A DNA stretch of 17,174 bases, taken from an uncultured Bacillota bacterium (GTDB lineage Bacteria > Bacillota_I > Bacilli_A > RF39 > UBA660). The translations under genes and the position numbers were made by a program. Below the pieces are notes generated by a model. The model had not been told where the DNA came from and searched no databases. It was given only the letters and a program-made list of their open reading frames with translations. The stretch lies in NCBI GenBank assembly GCA_945928335.1, contig CAMENK010000007.1:1-17174 (forward strand), written 5' to 3'. Below, one piece after another: positions 6,025 through 14,349 of this stretch; positions within the stretch are counted from its first letter, which is position 1, and every line of letters begins with the position of its first letter.

Positions 6025-6909
6025 AGGATTATCTTTTAATACTTCACTAAAAGTTGTTGCAATTGTAGCTATATTTTGTAAATCGGAAGGTATAATTATC
6101 TTTGTTGATTGACCATCAGCTACATGCTTTAAAGCTTCCAAACTCTTTAAAGTAATAACAGCATTATCTGCTTTTGCTTCCTTTAGTAATTTAATACCAT
6201 TAGCTTCAGCTTCCTTAATTTTTAACAATGCTTCTGCTTGTCCTTCAGCTATTCTTATATCTGATTCTTTTTTTGCTTCTGCTCTTAAAATAGCACTTTC
6301 TTTTTCACCTTCAGCAATTAAAATACTTGATTTCTTTTCTCCTTCTGCTTGAAGAATCTTTTCACGTCTTTCTCTTTCAGCACGCATTTGTTTTTCCATT
6401 GCTTCTTGAATATCACGAGGAGGCAAAATGTTTTTAACCTCTACTCTATTTACTTTTATTCCCCAAGGATCAGTTGCTTCATCTAATATTGATCTCATTT
6501 TAGAGTTAATAATATCTCTTGAAGTTAAAGTTTGATCAAGCTCAAGTTCTCCAATAAGATTACGCAATGTAGTTGCAGTTAAATTTTCAATCGCATTTAT
6601 TGGATTTTCAACACCATAAGTATATAACTTAGGATCTGTTATTTGAAAATAAACTACAGTATCAATTTGCATTGTTACATTATCTTTTGTTATAACTGGT
6701 TGAGGTGCAAAATCTTTAACTATTTCTTTTAAAGTAACCATACTAGAAATACGATCAATAAATGGTATTTTTAAATGTAAACCATTTGACCAAGTTTGAT
6801 AATATGACCCCAATCTTTCTATAACATATGCCTTTGCTTGAGGCACTATTTTAATATTTGGTATTATTAAAATACCTGCCAAAACTAGTAAAACTATAAA
6901 TATTTCCAT
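6016..6909 (-). CDS. qmcA: SPFH/stomatin-like membrane protein (QmcA/paraslipin type)
   Basis: The 297-residue protein has an N-terminal membrane helix (1-18), an SPFH/band-7 domain (about 20-185, with KAYVIERLGSYYQTWSNGLH near the start and VKNILPPRDIQEAMEKQM at 158-175), and an alanine/glutamate-rich coiled coil (about 170-250) built from repeated AEGE(K)-type units. A conserved tail contains STKIIIPSDL (268-277). Paraslipins form large oligomers that organise membrane microdomains and are often linked with NfeD partners and membrane proteases. The ATG at 6909 lies one base after the nfeD stop, and the GGAGGAG site is inside the nfeD end, so the two are translationally coupled. Length and motifs are normal. 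The exact role in this organism is inferred from the family. Confidence 0.93.
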   Translation of the reverse strand: MEIFIVLLVLAGILIIPNIKIVPQAKAYVIERLGSYYQTWSNGLHLKIPFIDRISSMVTLKEIVKDFAPQPVITKDNVTMQIDTVVYFQITDPKLYTYGVENPINAIENLTATTLRNLIGELELDQTLTSRDIINSKMRSILDEATDPWGIKVNRVEVKNILPPRDIQEAMEKQMRAERERREKILQAEGEKKSSILIAEGEKESAILRAEAKKESDIRIAEGQAEALLKIKEAEANGIKLLKEAKADNAVITLKSLEALKHVADGQSTKIIIPSDLQNIATIATTFSEVLKDNPKK

Positions 6910-6910
6910 A

Positions 6911-7330
6911 CTACTCCTCCACTTCCTTTACTTTTAATTTTACTCCATTTATCTCAAGTATCTGAACGATACTATCAACCTTAATTTTCTTATCAGCATA
7001 AGCAGTCCATCTTTTACCATCAACTTTTACTTCCCCATTATCATTTTTCTTAATTTCTTCAGTTACTATTCCTTTCATGCCTATTACTCTATCTAGATTA
7101 GTTTTTTCATTCTTATTTTTAATAAGTCTATTTAAAGCTTTTCTAGTAGTTAATAAAAATATTGTTCCTAAAATAGCAAATACACCAAATTGTATTAAGA
7201 AACTATCTATGAATAATGAAAGTATCAAAGAAACTAATGCACTAGCTACATACCATATTGTAACTAAATTGACTGTCATACATTCTATAATAGTTAAAAC
7301 TATAATTACAATAAGCCATAAATAAAACAT
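6911..7330 (-). CDS. NfeD-like membrane protein with C-terminal OB-fold
   Basis: From the ATG at 7330 the product is 139 residues. Three hydrophobic helices fill about residues 3-62. A soluble OB-fold domain follows (about 80-135) and carries the NfeD signature GEVKVDGKRWTAYAD, where G, V, G and W are the usual conserved positions. This is the short NfeD type without the serine-protease domain. NfeD proteins pair with stomatin-like SPFH proteins, exactly the arrangement here: qmcA begins one base after this stop. The start is set by AGGTGG four bases upstream; an in-frame TTG at 7375 would extend it by 15 residues across the promoter and is not favoured. Confidence 0.9.
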   Translation of the reverse strand: MFYLWLIVIIVLTIIECMTVNLVTIWYVASALVSLILSLFIDSFLIQFGVFAILGTIFLLTTRKALNRLIKNKNEKTNLDRVIGMKGIVTEEIKKNDNGEVKVDGKRWTAYADKKIKVDSIVQILEINGVKLKVKEVEE

Positions 7331-7346
7331 ACTACCACCTACTAAA

Positions 7347-7375
7347 AGTATACTATTTAATATTAAAAATATCAA
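7347..7375 (-). promoter_or_regulatory. Promoter of the nfeD-qmcA operon
   Basis: TTGATA (7370-7375) and TATACT (7347-7352) are separated by 17 bases. The predicted transcription start near 7340 coincides with the first base of the AGGTGG site, leaving about a 10-base leader. Confidence 0.6.
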
Positions 7376-7392
7376 TAAAAGTATATTTATAT

Positions 7393-10300
7393 TTACTCTT
7401 TATTTTCATAAGAAAGTAAATTTTTAATATCATCTTCAGTTAAACTAGATAAAATATTTTCATCTCTTCTAGTTCCATCTATTAACTTATCACTAAGTTC
7501 TTTCTTTTTATTCTGAAGTTCTAAAACCTTTTCTTCAATAGTGCCTTTAGAAATAAGTCTAATAACTTCTACAACATTCTTTTGACCTATTCTATGAGCT
7601 CTATCAGTAGCTTGATTTTCAGCCTGTGGATTCCACCATAAATCTAAATGAATAACAACATCTGCTTCAGTCAAATTAAGCCCAGTACCACCACTTTTTA
7701 GCATAATTAAAAATACTTTAACATCACTATTTTTATCATTAAAACTCTCTACTCTTTCCATTCTATTTTTAGCGTCAACTGAACCATCTATTACATAACT
7801 TTTAATATCATTATTTTCTAATTTATCTTTAACAATATTTAGTGCTGTTCTAAAAGATGTAAATATAAGAATTTTATGTCCATTTTTAATAGATTCATCT
7901 ACTATATTTAGAAGTCTATCTATTTTATTACTTCCACCATCATAATCTTCATAAATAATTTTAGGATCTATACATATTTGTCTCAATTTGGTTAAAAGTT
8001 GTAATATTAAAAATCTAGCTTTTCCCATACCATCATCATTTAAAGTTTCTTCCATTTTCTTCTTTACTCTTTCAAGTTCAGTAACATATAATTTTTTCTG
8101 AGAATCAGATAAATCTATATAAATATTATTTTCAATTTTAGCAGGAAGTTCCTTAACAACATCACTTTTCTTTCTCCTTAAAATAAATGGATTAATTTGA
8201 TTACTAAGTCCTACAATCAATTCATTTGCTTCTTCACTATCATTACTAATCTTATATTTAAAATTAAACTTCTGATAACTAGATAAATACCCTGGCATTA
8301 TAAAATCAAAAATACTCCAAAGTTCTAAAGCACTATTTTCAATAGGTGTTCCAGTTAAAGCAAACTTAACATCAGCTTTAATATTTTTAACTGCCCTAGT
8401 AATTCCTGCAAAAGCATTTTTAATATTTTGAGCTTCATCTAAAATAACTGTATGATAATTATTGTTAATGTAATATTCTTCATCTTCTCTAACTAATCCA
8501 TAACTAGTTATATAGACACTAGTATCATCATTTTCTTCTTGTAATTGTTTTCTTTTAATTCTATTACCAACTATTAATTTTATTTTTATATCATTAGCAA
8601 AAGTATTAAATTCATGTTCCCAGTTATAAACCAAAGATGTAGGCACTATTACCAAAAATTTTGCTTTCTTGTCTTCTTTTAATATTTCTTTAATATAATA
8701 AATTACTTGTATAGTTTTTCCTAAACCCATTTCATCAGCTAATATTCCACCAAATCCAGTTTTATCCAAATTGTAAAGCCACTTAACACCAGTTATTTGA
8801 TAATCTCTTAATACTTCTTTATCTTTATCGCTTAACTTAATATTTTGATTCTTATATTTATAAAAATTATTAACAAAATCTATAAATAGATTATTAGTTT
8901 TAACAATATGATATTTAGTATTTCTTATACTATCTAAATAAATCGCACGATATTTCTGAATTTCACCTCGTCCATTTATAATTTCTTCATCACTAAATTC
9001 CATATCGTCAACTAAATTATTTAACTCATTTAAATTTTCATCATCTAAATCTAATATTTCACCACTTTTAAGTCTATAGTATTTTTTCTTTTCCTTAATA
9101 TTCTTAAGTATATTAACAACTTCTTTATTATCAATACCATCTAAATTAAAATCATAACTTAAAATATTATCTTTTCCTATACTAAATGTACTTGAAATAT
9201 TTGTCTTCTTTTTAAGATTAACTTTTTTAAAATTTTCTGTAGTATATATTTTATATTTACTAGATAATTCACTTAAACCATATTCTAATAAATAAACTTC
9301 TTTTTCTATATCATTTAGAATTAATTTGTTTTTTTCAATATTAAATCCATAAGAAATAATTTCATTTATAATATTATTTTCATAAGGAAAATCTCTTAAA
9401 ATATCTTCATTCTTATCAAAATAATCAATAGTCTTATCATATATAAACTTTACATTTAATATTACATTATCTTTACTTATATCAAAATATAACTCACATT
9501 CAGGATTATCAACAATAGTTATCTTATCTTTTAATTTATCATCAACTTCCAATTGTTTTTTTACAATTGGTAAAATACCTTTAGAAAATAAATTTAAATC
9601 TTTTTTATTAATAATTAATTTATCAGTTTTAGATTTGACCATATCTTCAATAAACATACTAGTTTTTTTATCAAGCTTATAAATATCTCCATTAGTATAT
9701 ATATACTGTAGTCTATCACCGATAGGAATTAATTCGGATAGAGATATTTCTAATTCATATTTATCATTATCTAATTCTTTTATATAAGTTTTAAAAGGAA
9801 AACCAGTTTTTAAAGAATTAATAATATGATTATCAAATTTAAATTCAAAATCATTCTCAAATAACTCATCTAATAAATTACTCATTTCATTAGAATCTAT
9901 AGTATTAGATCTATTTAAATTTGGAATAAATCTATTTATATAATTTAACATCCTTTTATTTTTATTACTAAAAAAATTAGTATTTGAATTAAAAGTAAAT
10001 TCTTTTCCAAAAACACATTCTCCATCTTCTCTCTCATAAACATTAATAAAAGAAGTTTGATGTGTTTTATAATTATACATTTTATTAGAACCTATCTTCA
10101 CTTTTAAATCAAACAAATAGTGTGATCCATAATAATTATTACAAAAATGTGGTTCAATTTCTAATTCTAAAAAAACTTCTTTTTTTATTTCTAACTGATT
10201 ATTTTCAGAATATTTTTTTAATAAAGATTTAGAAATATCATTTACATCATATTTTTTCTCAAAAATAATATCACTAAAATTTTTAAGACATGCTACTATA

Positions 10301-10599
10301 TGCTTACAAGAGGAAGTTCTTTCAAATTGATAACAATCACAACTAAACTTAACAAGTTTTCCCATATTACTTGTTCTGATAATAACCCCATAACTTTCAC
10401 CATAAAAAGATTCAGAGACAACACTAAAAAAATGGTCTTTATAAATTCTACTTGCTAATTCAATTTCTGAACATTTTAAATAACTAATTGAACTTCTACT
10501 TATAATCTGACCTCTTAATATATCAGAATAGTTAAGCATTCTCTGAATTTCAGGCATATGTTTTTTATATTCATCATAATTATTTTCAAGAAAATTCAC
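7393..10599 (-). CDS. SWIM zinc-finger / SNF2-family DNA-dependent ATPase
   Basis: The 1068-residue protein starts with a SWIM zinc finger (C87-x-C89 and C98-x-H100) after a short helical region. A long middle part of about 450 residues follows that I cannot assign in detail, then the SNF2 motor. Visible motifs are Walker A ILADEMGLGKTIQ (about 619-631), DEAQ (721-724), LTGTPIEN (about 748-755), the second-lobe IFTSF and DGSVDAKNR, GGTGLNL, and DRAHRIGQ near the end. Such proteins translocate on double-stranded DNA and remodel bound proteins; bacterial members (HepA/RapA-like, YqhH/YwqA-like) are linked to transcription recycling or repair. The start is GTG at 10599, six bases after GAGAGGTG; a GTG at 10608 would put the ribosome site inside the gene. 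It appears monocistronic, with its own promoter. Confidence 0.93.
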   Translation of the reverse strand: MNFLENNYDEYKKHMPEIQRMLNYSDILRGQIISRSSISYLKCSEIELASRIYKDHFFSVVSESFYGESYGVIIRTSNMGKLVKFSCDCYQFERTSSCKHIVACLKNFSDIIFEKKYDVNDISKSLLKKYSENNQLEIKKEVFLELEIEPHFCNNYYGSHYLFDLKVKIGSNKMYNYKTHQTSFINVYEREDGECVFGKEFTFNSNTNFFSNKNKRMLNYINRFIPNLNRSNTIDSNEMSNLLDELFENDFEFKFDNHIINSLKTGFPFKTYIKELDNDKYELEISLSELIPIGDRLQYIYTNGDIYKLDKKTSMFIEDMVKSKTDKLIINKKDLNLFSKGILPIVKKQLEVDDKLKDKITIVDNPECELYFDISKDNVILNVKFIYDKTIDYFDKNEDILRDFPYENNIINEIISYGFNIEKNKLILNDIEKEVYLLEYGLSELSSKYKIYTTENFKKVNLKKKTNISSTFSIGKDNILSYDFNLDGIDNKEVVNILKNIKEKKKYYRLKSGEILDLDDENLNELNNLVDDMEFSDEEIINGRGEIQKYRAIYLDSIRNTKYHIVKTNNLFIDFVNNFYKYKNQNIKLSDKDKEVLRDYQITGVKWLYNLDKTGFGGILADEMGLGKTIQVIYYIKEILKEDKKAKFLVIVPTSLVYNWEHEFNTFANDIKIKLIVGNRIKRKQLQEENDDTSVYITSYGLVREDEEYYINNNYHTVILDEAQNIKNAFAGITRAVKNIKADVKFALTGTPIENSALELWSIFDFIMPGYLSSYQKFNFKYKISNDSEEANELIVGLSNQINPFILRRKKSDVVKELPAKIENNIYIDLSDSQKKLYVTELERVKKKMEETLNDDGMGKARFLILQLLTKLRQICIDPKIIYEDYDGGSNKIDRLLNIVDESIKNGHKILIFTSFRTALNIVKDKLENNDIKSYVIDGSVDAKNRMERVESFNDKNSDVKVFLIMLKSGGTGLNLTEADVVIHLDLWWNPQAENQATDRAHRIGQKNVVEVIRLISKGTIEEKVLELQNKKKELSDKLIDGTRRDENILSSLTEDDIKNLLSYENKE

Positions 10600-10618
10600 G
10601 CAAAACACCTCTCAAATA

Positions 10619-10647
10619 ATTATAGCACATACAAAAAACAAAAGCAA
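10619..10647 (-). promoter_or_regulatory. Promoter of the SNF2 gene, overlapping the scpB terminator
   Basis: TATAAT (10619-10624), extended by TG-C, lies 17 bases after TTGCTT (10642-10647). The -35 sits inside the 3' arm of the upstream terminator hairpin. The predicted leader is about 13 bases. Confidence 0.6.
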
Positions 10648-10664
10648 ACAAAATGTTCGCTTTT
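10632..10664 (-). terminator. Intrinsic terminator of the scpA-scpB operon
   Basis: An 11-bp stem AAAAGCGAACA/TGTTTGCTTTT (one G-T pair; 10654-10664 with 10640-10650), with a 3-base loop, is followed on the minus strand by TGTTTTTTG. It ends the transcript about 60 bases after the scpB stop. Confidence 0.85.
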
Positions 10665-10725
10665 TATTCAAATCTAACCCATCAATACTTGTATCATAAA
10701 TCCATATCTTTTTCAAGTTGATTTA

Positions 10726-11286
10726 CTATTCCTTATAATTAGACTTATATAATTCAACTTCACTATTATTTGTAGGTTTATCTTTAATATCCAATTTTGG
10801 TAAATCATTTTTAGTAGCAAGACCAAAATAGTCTAAAAACTCATTAGTAGTTTTATATAAGTTTGGTTTACCAATAGAATCATCTTTACCACACTCTTTT
10901 ATAAAGCCTCTAGCAAGAAGTTTTCTTACTATTTGTCCACTAGATACACCACGTATTTCATCTATTCTAACTCTAGTTATAGGTTCATTATAAGCAATTA
11001 TTGCAAGAGTTTCTAAACTTGCATTACTTAAAGTAAAATTTTTAGAATCAGTTACTAATTTTTCATAATATTCTTTATGTTCACTTTTAGTTGTAAGTTT
11101 AAAAGTATTACCTAAAAAAGAAATTCTAAGACCTCTATTAGGACTTTCATAATCTTTTCTAAGCTCCGTCAAAATATTCTTAACTTCATCTTCATTTACA
11201 TTAAGAACTTCACTTAATTCTTTTAATGTAATTCCTTCATCACCAACAACAAAAAGTATTCCTTCAGTCACACTCTTCAAATTCAT
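10726..11286 (-). CDS. scpB: Segregation and condensation protein B
   Basis: The 186-residue protein has the ScpB plan of two winged-helix domains: the first begins KSVTEGILFVVGDEGITLKE (about residues 4-23), the second contains SNASLETLAIIAYNEPITRVRIDEIRG (about 86-112) and RGFIKECG. ScpB binds the kleisin ScpA and with SMC forms the bacterial condensin that organises and separates chromosomes. The ATG at 11286 is one base after the scpA stop (TAA-T-ATG), so translation is coupled. An in-frame TTG at 11304 would overlap scpA by 17 bases and is less likely. The C-terminal tail after about residue 165 is short, Lys/Asn-rich and probably disordered. Confidence 0.95.
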   Translation of the reverse strand: MNLKSVTEGILFVVGDEGITLKELSEVLNVNEDEVKNILTELRKDYESPNRGLRISFLGNTFKLTTKSEHKEYYEKLVTDSKNFTLSNASLETLAIIAYNEPITRVRIDEIRGVSSGQIVRKLLARGFIKECGKDDSIGKPNLYKTTNEFLDYFGLATKNDLPKLDIKDKPTNNSEVELYKSNYKE

Positions 11287-11287
11287 A

Positions 11288-12004
11288 TTAATCAACTCTC
11301 TCAAGTATTATTGTATCAAAATTAGAATCTTGTTTCAAAACAATTTCATTGTTTTTAGCCATCTCTAAAATACTTAAAAATGTTACAACTACATATTCTT
11401 TAGTAAATTCTTCAAATAAACTAGTGAATTCTACAGATTTATATATTTTAAGAATATTTCTAATTTTAATAACTCTATCTCTAACTGATAACTCTTTCTT
11501 AGTTATCTTAGTATTTAAAGGTTTTGAATATTCTCTTCTTTCTAATAATTTTTTTAAAGCTTCTAATAAATCATAAGCTGTTACTTCCCCATTATTTTCA
11601 AGTTTCTCATTAGTATAATTATCTCTTCTTTCTGGAGTTTTAGTGTAATAATTACTTCTATTACTTTCTAAATCTCTAAAAGAATTAACTGAATTCTTAT
11701 ACTTTTCATATTCTAATAATCTTTGTTTTAATTCCTCTTCAGGATCCATTTCATATTCACTATTTTCTTCTTTAGATGGCTTAGGTAGTAAATATCTGCT
11801 TTTCATTTCAATAAGTTCAGAAGCTGTAACTAAATATTCACTAGCTATATCTAAATTCATTTCTTCCATTTCTTTAAGATAACTTATATATTGTTCTGTA
11901 ATATCTACTAATTTAATATCACTTATTTCCATCTTAGAAGATTTAACTAAATGTAATAGCAAATCCAATGGACCCTCAAAATCCCCTATTAAAAATTTAT
12001 TCAT
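11288..12004 (-). CDS. scpA: Segregation and condensation protein A (kleisin)
   Basis: The 238-residue protein begins with the ScpA hallmark FEGPLDLLLHLVKSSKMEISDI (about 9-30) and continues with ITEQYISYL, LVTASELIEMKSRYLLP (about 58-74), and a C-terminal winged helix (about 180-235) containing VVTFLSILEMAKNNEI. ScpA bridges the two SMC heads and carries ScpB. Its length is normal for the family. The ATG at 12004 overlaps the stop of the preceding unknown membrane protein (TAATG), so all three genes of this group are likely made from one transcript. A Shine-Dalgarno is weak, which fits translational coupling. Confidence 0.95.
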   Translation of the reverse strand: MNKFLIGDFEGPLDLLLHLVKSSKMEISDIKLVDITEQYISYLKEMEEMNLDIASEYLVTASELIEMKSRYLLPKPSKEENSEYEMDPEEELKQRLLEYEKYKNSVNSFRDLESNRSNYYTKTPERRDNYTNEKLENNGEVTAYDLLEALKKLLERREYSKPLNTKITKKELSVRDRVIKIRNILKIYKSVEFTSLFEEFTKEYVVVTFLSILEMAKNNEIVLKQDSNFDTIILERVD

Positions 12005-12960
12005 TACTCACACATCCACTTCAAGCTTTCTTCACTAAGTTCTATCTGTCTTTTAATTGAACCCTGTTCATATAATTTTTTATAACTACTATTACCTAAT
12101 TCTAAAGTACTTAAATTAACTATATACTCAATTGAAGTATCTGTTAAATTTATTCCTTCTATATTAGTTTTCTTTAAAACATCATTTTCAGTACTAAATA
12201 TTTTAGTATATTTTTCAATTATAGTATTATCAACATCATTAATATCAATCTTTGAAACAGATTTACTAATATTATAACTTAATAAACCATTATTTGTAAA
12301 ATTATATACTCTTTTATAATAAACTTTTGAATTACCTTCAATATTTTCATAAGTACAAGTTAAAGTATCAGTAATATTACTAAATTCCTCATCTTTTATA
12401 ATTGTTACTTTTAAATATTCAGCTTCTTTATATAAAGTTTCATTCATATCTAATTTATAATTACCTTGAACTTTTCTATCTAATTTTTCAATATTAGTAA
12501 ATTTAACTCTAGCTATTAAATTTTTATTAGAGTTATATATTTCGACATACAAATTTAATCCATCAACATTATTTATTCCAGTATTGGGTAAATAAGTAAC
12601 AGATATTTGATTATTAGTACGCTTTAAAGGATTATAAAACTTTACTTTTTTAGCAGTAATAGATCCTTCTTCTTTTCCTATTTCTAACATACCATCTACA
12701 GTTTTATTGTTAACAACCTCATTAACTTCATCAGTATAAGTAAATATGGAATCTTTAGTAAATATACTAGTTATCTTAGGAAGTAACAAAGCAAATAAAA
12801 GAACCCCCACTCCAATTATAATTGCTATTTTAAATTCTTTTCTTTGTTCTAAAGTATTGACAACCTTATCATTAGAACCTTCTAAATCAACTATTTCAAT
12901 ACCATCAATATTAGTATTATCTTTAGTTTCAGATTTAACTTTTTTTCTAAATAGTCCCAT
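12004..12960 (-). CDS. Single-pass membrane protein of unknown function, first gene of the scpAB operon
   Basis: I do not recognise the family. The 318-residue protein has a charged cytosolic N-terminus (about 43 residues), one membrane helix (about 44-61) and an outer domain of about 250 residues that looks beta-rich, with alternating hydrophobic strands and many Asn/Lys/Thr. There is no lipobox and no enzyme motif. The few cysteines are in the outer part (a TLTCTYEN segment and the penultimate C). The ATG at 12960 has a clear AAAGGAGTG site. Its stop overlaps the scpA start by one base, so its amount is tied to condensin subunits. A direct link to chromosome segregation is not shown by the sequence. 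Confidence 0.85.
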   Translation of the reverse strand: MGLFRKKVKSETKDNTNIDGIEIVDLEGSNDKVVNTLEQRKEFKIAIIIGVGVLLFALLLPKITSIFTKDSIFTYTDEVNEVVNNKTVDGMLEIGKEEGSITAKKVKFYNPLKRTNNQISVTYLPNTGINNVDGLNLYVEIYNSNKNLIARVKFTNIEKLDRKVQGNYKLDMNETLYKEAEYLKVTIIKDEEFSNITDTLTCTYENIEGNSKVYYKRVYNFTNNGLLSYNISKSVSKIDINDVDNTIIEKYTKIFSTENDVLKKTNIEGINLTDTSIEYIVNLSTLELGNSSYKKLYEQGSIKRQIELSEESLKWMCE

Positions 12961-12985
12961 GTTATCACTCCTTTATTCTTATTTA

Positions 12986-13014
12986 AGTATATCAAAAAAC
13001 TAAAGACTTAACAA
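12986..13014 (-). promoter_or_regulatory. Promoter of the unknown-scpA-scpB operon
   Basis: TATACT (12986-12991), extended by TG-A, lies 17 bases after TTGTTA (13009-13014). The -35 is in the loop of the spoVAE terminator, so the end of one operon and the start of the next share bases. The predicted leader is about 19 bases. Confidence 0.55.
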
Positions 13015-13025
13015 CATCTTTAGTT
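12994..13025 (-). terminator. Intrinsic terminator of the sigF-spoVA operon
   Basis: A 9-bp perfect stem AACTAAAGA/TCTTTAGTT (13017-13025 with 12998-13006) with a 10-base loop is followed by a T-run on the minus strand (12994-12999). Confidence 0.85.
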
Positions 13026-13031
13026 CAAAAC

Positions 13032-13382
13032 TTAATGTTTAGGCTTACTAAATATAGCAACTAGAAAAGCCATTATAATTGCAACACTAAGACCTCCAGA
13101 AGAAGTAGATAATATTCCCTTTAACAAACCAGTAAATCCATCACTTAAAAATCCTTCATAGGCACCTTTAAACAAAAGATGTCCAAAATTAGTAATTGGA
13201 ACACTTGCCCCAGCACCAGCCCAATCAAGCATAACTTCATATAAACCTAAAAATGATAAGAATGCTCCAATAACTACTAAAATAGCATTTAAATGTCCTG
13301 GAGTTAAATTGGTATTATCAAGTAATAATTGACCTAATGCACAAATTAAACCACACAAGATAAAAGCATTAATGTAAATCAT
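13032..13382 (-). CDS. spoVAE: Stage V sporulation protein AE (SpoVAEb)
   Basis: The 116-residue hydrophobic protein matches SpoVAEb in length and sequence: ALGQLLLDNTNLTPGHLN (about 16-33), a central GLYEVMLDWAGAGASVPITNFGHLL block (about 46-70), KGAYEGF and a C-terminal helix. With SpoVAC and SpoVAD it forms the complex in the spore inner membrane that moves calcium-dipicolinic acid into the forming spore and out during germination. It overlaps spoVAD by 14 bases; AGAGGTG lies four bases before its ATG. It closes the operon: the next element is a strong terminator. The gene is intact. Confidence 0.95.
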   Translation of the reverse strand: MIYINAFILCGLICALGQLLLDNTNLTPGHLNAILVVIGAFLSFLGLYEVMLDWAGAGASVPITNFGHLLFKGAYEGFLSDGFTGLLKGILSTSSGGLSVAIIMAFLVAIFSKPKH

Positions 13383-14349
13383 AATTCACCTCTAAACTAA
13401 CCGCGTGACTAACAGATGGAATACTTTCATTTATATTAGTACTTAACTTTGAATGTAATGAACCAGTACCCACTAGCAATATTTTTTTATATTTTTCTTT
13501 TAATATTTTAGTAAATAGAATTAATGGTAAACATAATGGCCCACTTCCTCCAGCAATACTTCTTCCTGATTCTTTATTAAATAACATAACACCTGCATCT
13601 TTAATTTCATTTATCTTAAGTTTATATTCTTTTTCTAAATACTCTTGTAATATTTTTATCCCGTATATTCCTAAATCACCAGTCAATATAAGATCATAAT
13701 AATCTGGTGTTCTATTAGTCTCTTTTAAATGTTCATATATTGTTTTAGCTGCACTAGGAGCCATACAAGCACCCATATTATTAGCATCAGAATATCCTAT
13801 ATCAGTTACTTTCCCAATAGTTGATGACTCTATTTTAATATTAGTTTTTTTATTAGTAACTAAAGCACTTACACTACCAGTAGATGTAAAAGTACAAACT
13901 TTCTTTTTTAATGCACCATATTCAATAGGAAATCTAAACTGTTTTTCACTTGCCAAATTATGACTACTTACAGTAACAATCACATTATTAACTTTTTGAT
14001 TTTCTAAAAGTGAACTAGCAAATATTAAACCCTCATTAAAAGAAGCACAAGCACTATAAACACCTAAAGAACTAATATCAAATTTTCTATTTGCGTAATA
14101 TGTAGCAAATAATTGATTTTGTAAATCTCCTCCAATTAAAACATCTATATCTTTTTCCTTTAATTTTTCTTTTTTTAATAAACCATTCAAAGTCTTAACT
14201 TGATAATCAACTTCACCCATTTCAAAACACTTCTCATCTAAATAATAATCATTTAAACTTTCATCAGCCTTTATTCCTTCAACATATTCATTTCTTCCAA
14301 GTAAAGTATAAGCATTTTTTATATAAACATTTTTAAAATTTAAAGTCAC
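13369..14349 (-). CDS. spoVAD: Stage V sporulation protein AD
   Basis: The 326-residue protein is a full-length SpoVAD (338 in B. subtilis). It has the thiolase-like fold of the family, with IGGDLQNQLFATYYA (about 72-86), a GVYSACASFNEG segment with C101 at the thiolase nucleophile position, a SSHNLASEKQFRFP block, MGACMAPSAA, DLILTGDLG and GGSGPLCLP. SpoVAD is the soluble dipicolinic-acid-binding subunit of the SpoVA channel. The start is GTG at 14349, overlapping the spoVAC stop (GTGA), with AGGGGTG just upstream inside spoVAC. The frame stays open farther upstream, but that stretch is the spoVAC coding region read in another frame. Confidence 0.95.
   Translation of the reverse strand: MTLNFKNVYIKNAYTLLGRNEYVEGIKADESLNDYYLDEKCFEMGEVDYQVKTLNGLLKKEKLKEKDIDVLIGGDLQNQLFATYYANRKFDISSLGVYSACASFNEGLIFASSLLENQKVNNVIVTVSSHNLASEKQFRFPIEYGALKKKVCTFTSTGSVSALVTNKKTNIKIESSTIGKVTDIGYSDANNMGACMAPSAAKTIYEHLKETNRTPDYYDLILTGDLGIYGIKILQEYLEKEYKLKINEIKDAGVMLFNKESGRSIAGGSGPLCLPLILFTKILKEKYKKILLVGTGSLHSKLSTNINESIPSVSHAVSLEVNYDLH

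Noticed and set aside
7077..7325. Plus-strand open frame of 82 codons
   Set aside because: It lies fully antisense to nfeD, which has clear domain signatures and a promoter; the frame has no ribosome site or recognisable product.
10612..10716. Minus-strand TTG-started frame of 34 codons with a hydrophobic end, between scpB and the SNF2 gene
   Set aside because: It runs through the scpB terminator and the SNF2 promoter, lacks a Shine-Dalgarno, and its hydrophobic end is simply the T-rich terminator tail.
11349..11576. Plus-strand open frame of 75 codons
   Set aside because: Antisense to the C-terminal half of scpA; a by-product of AT-rich coding sequence.
12746..13003. Plus-strand open frame of 85 codons
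   Set aside because: Antisense to the start of the unknown membrane protein gene and its promoter; no ribosome site and no family resemblance.
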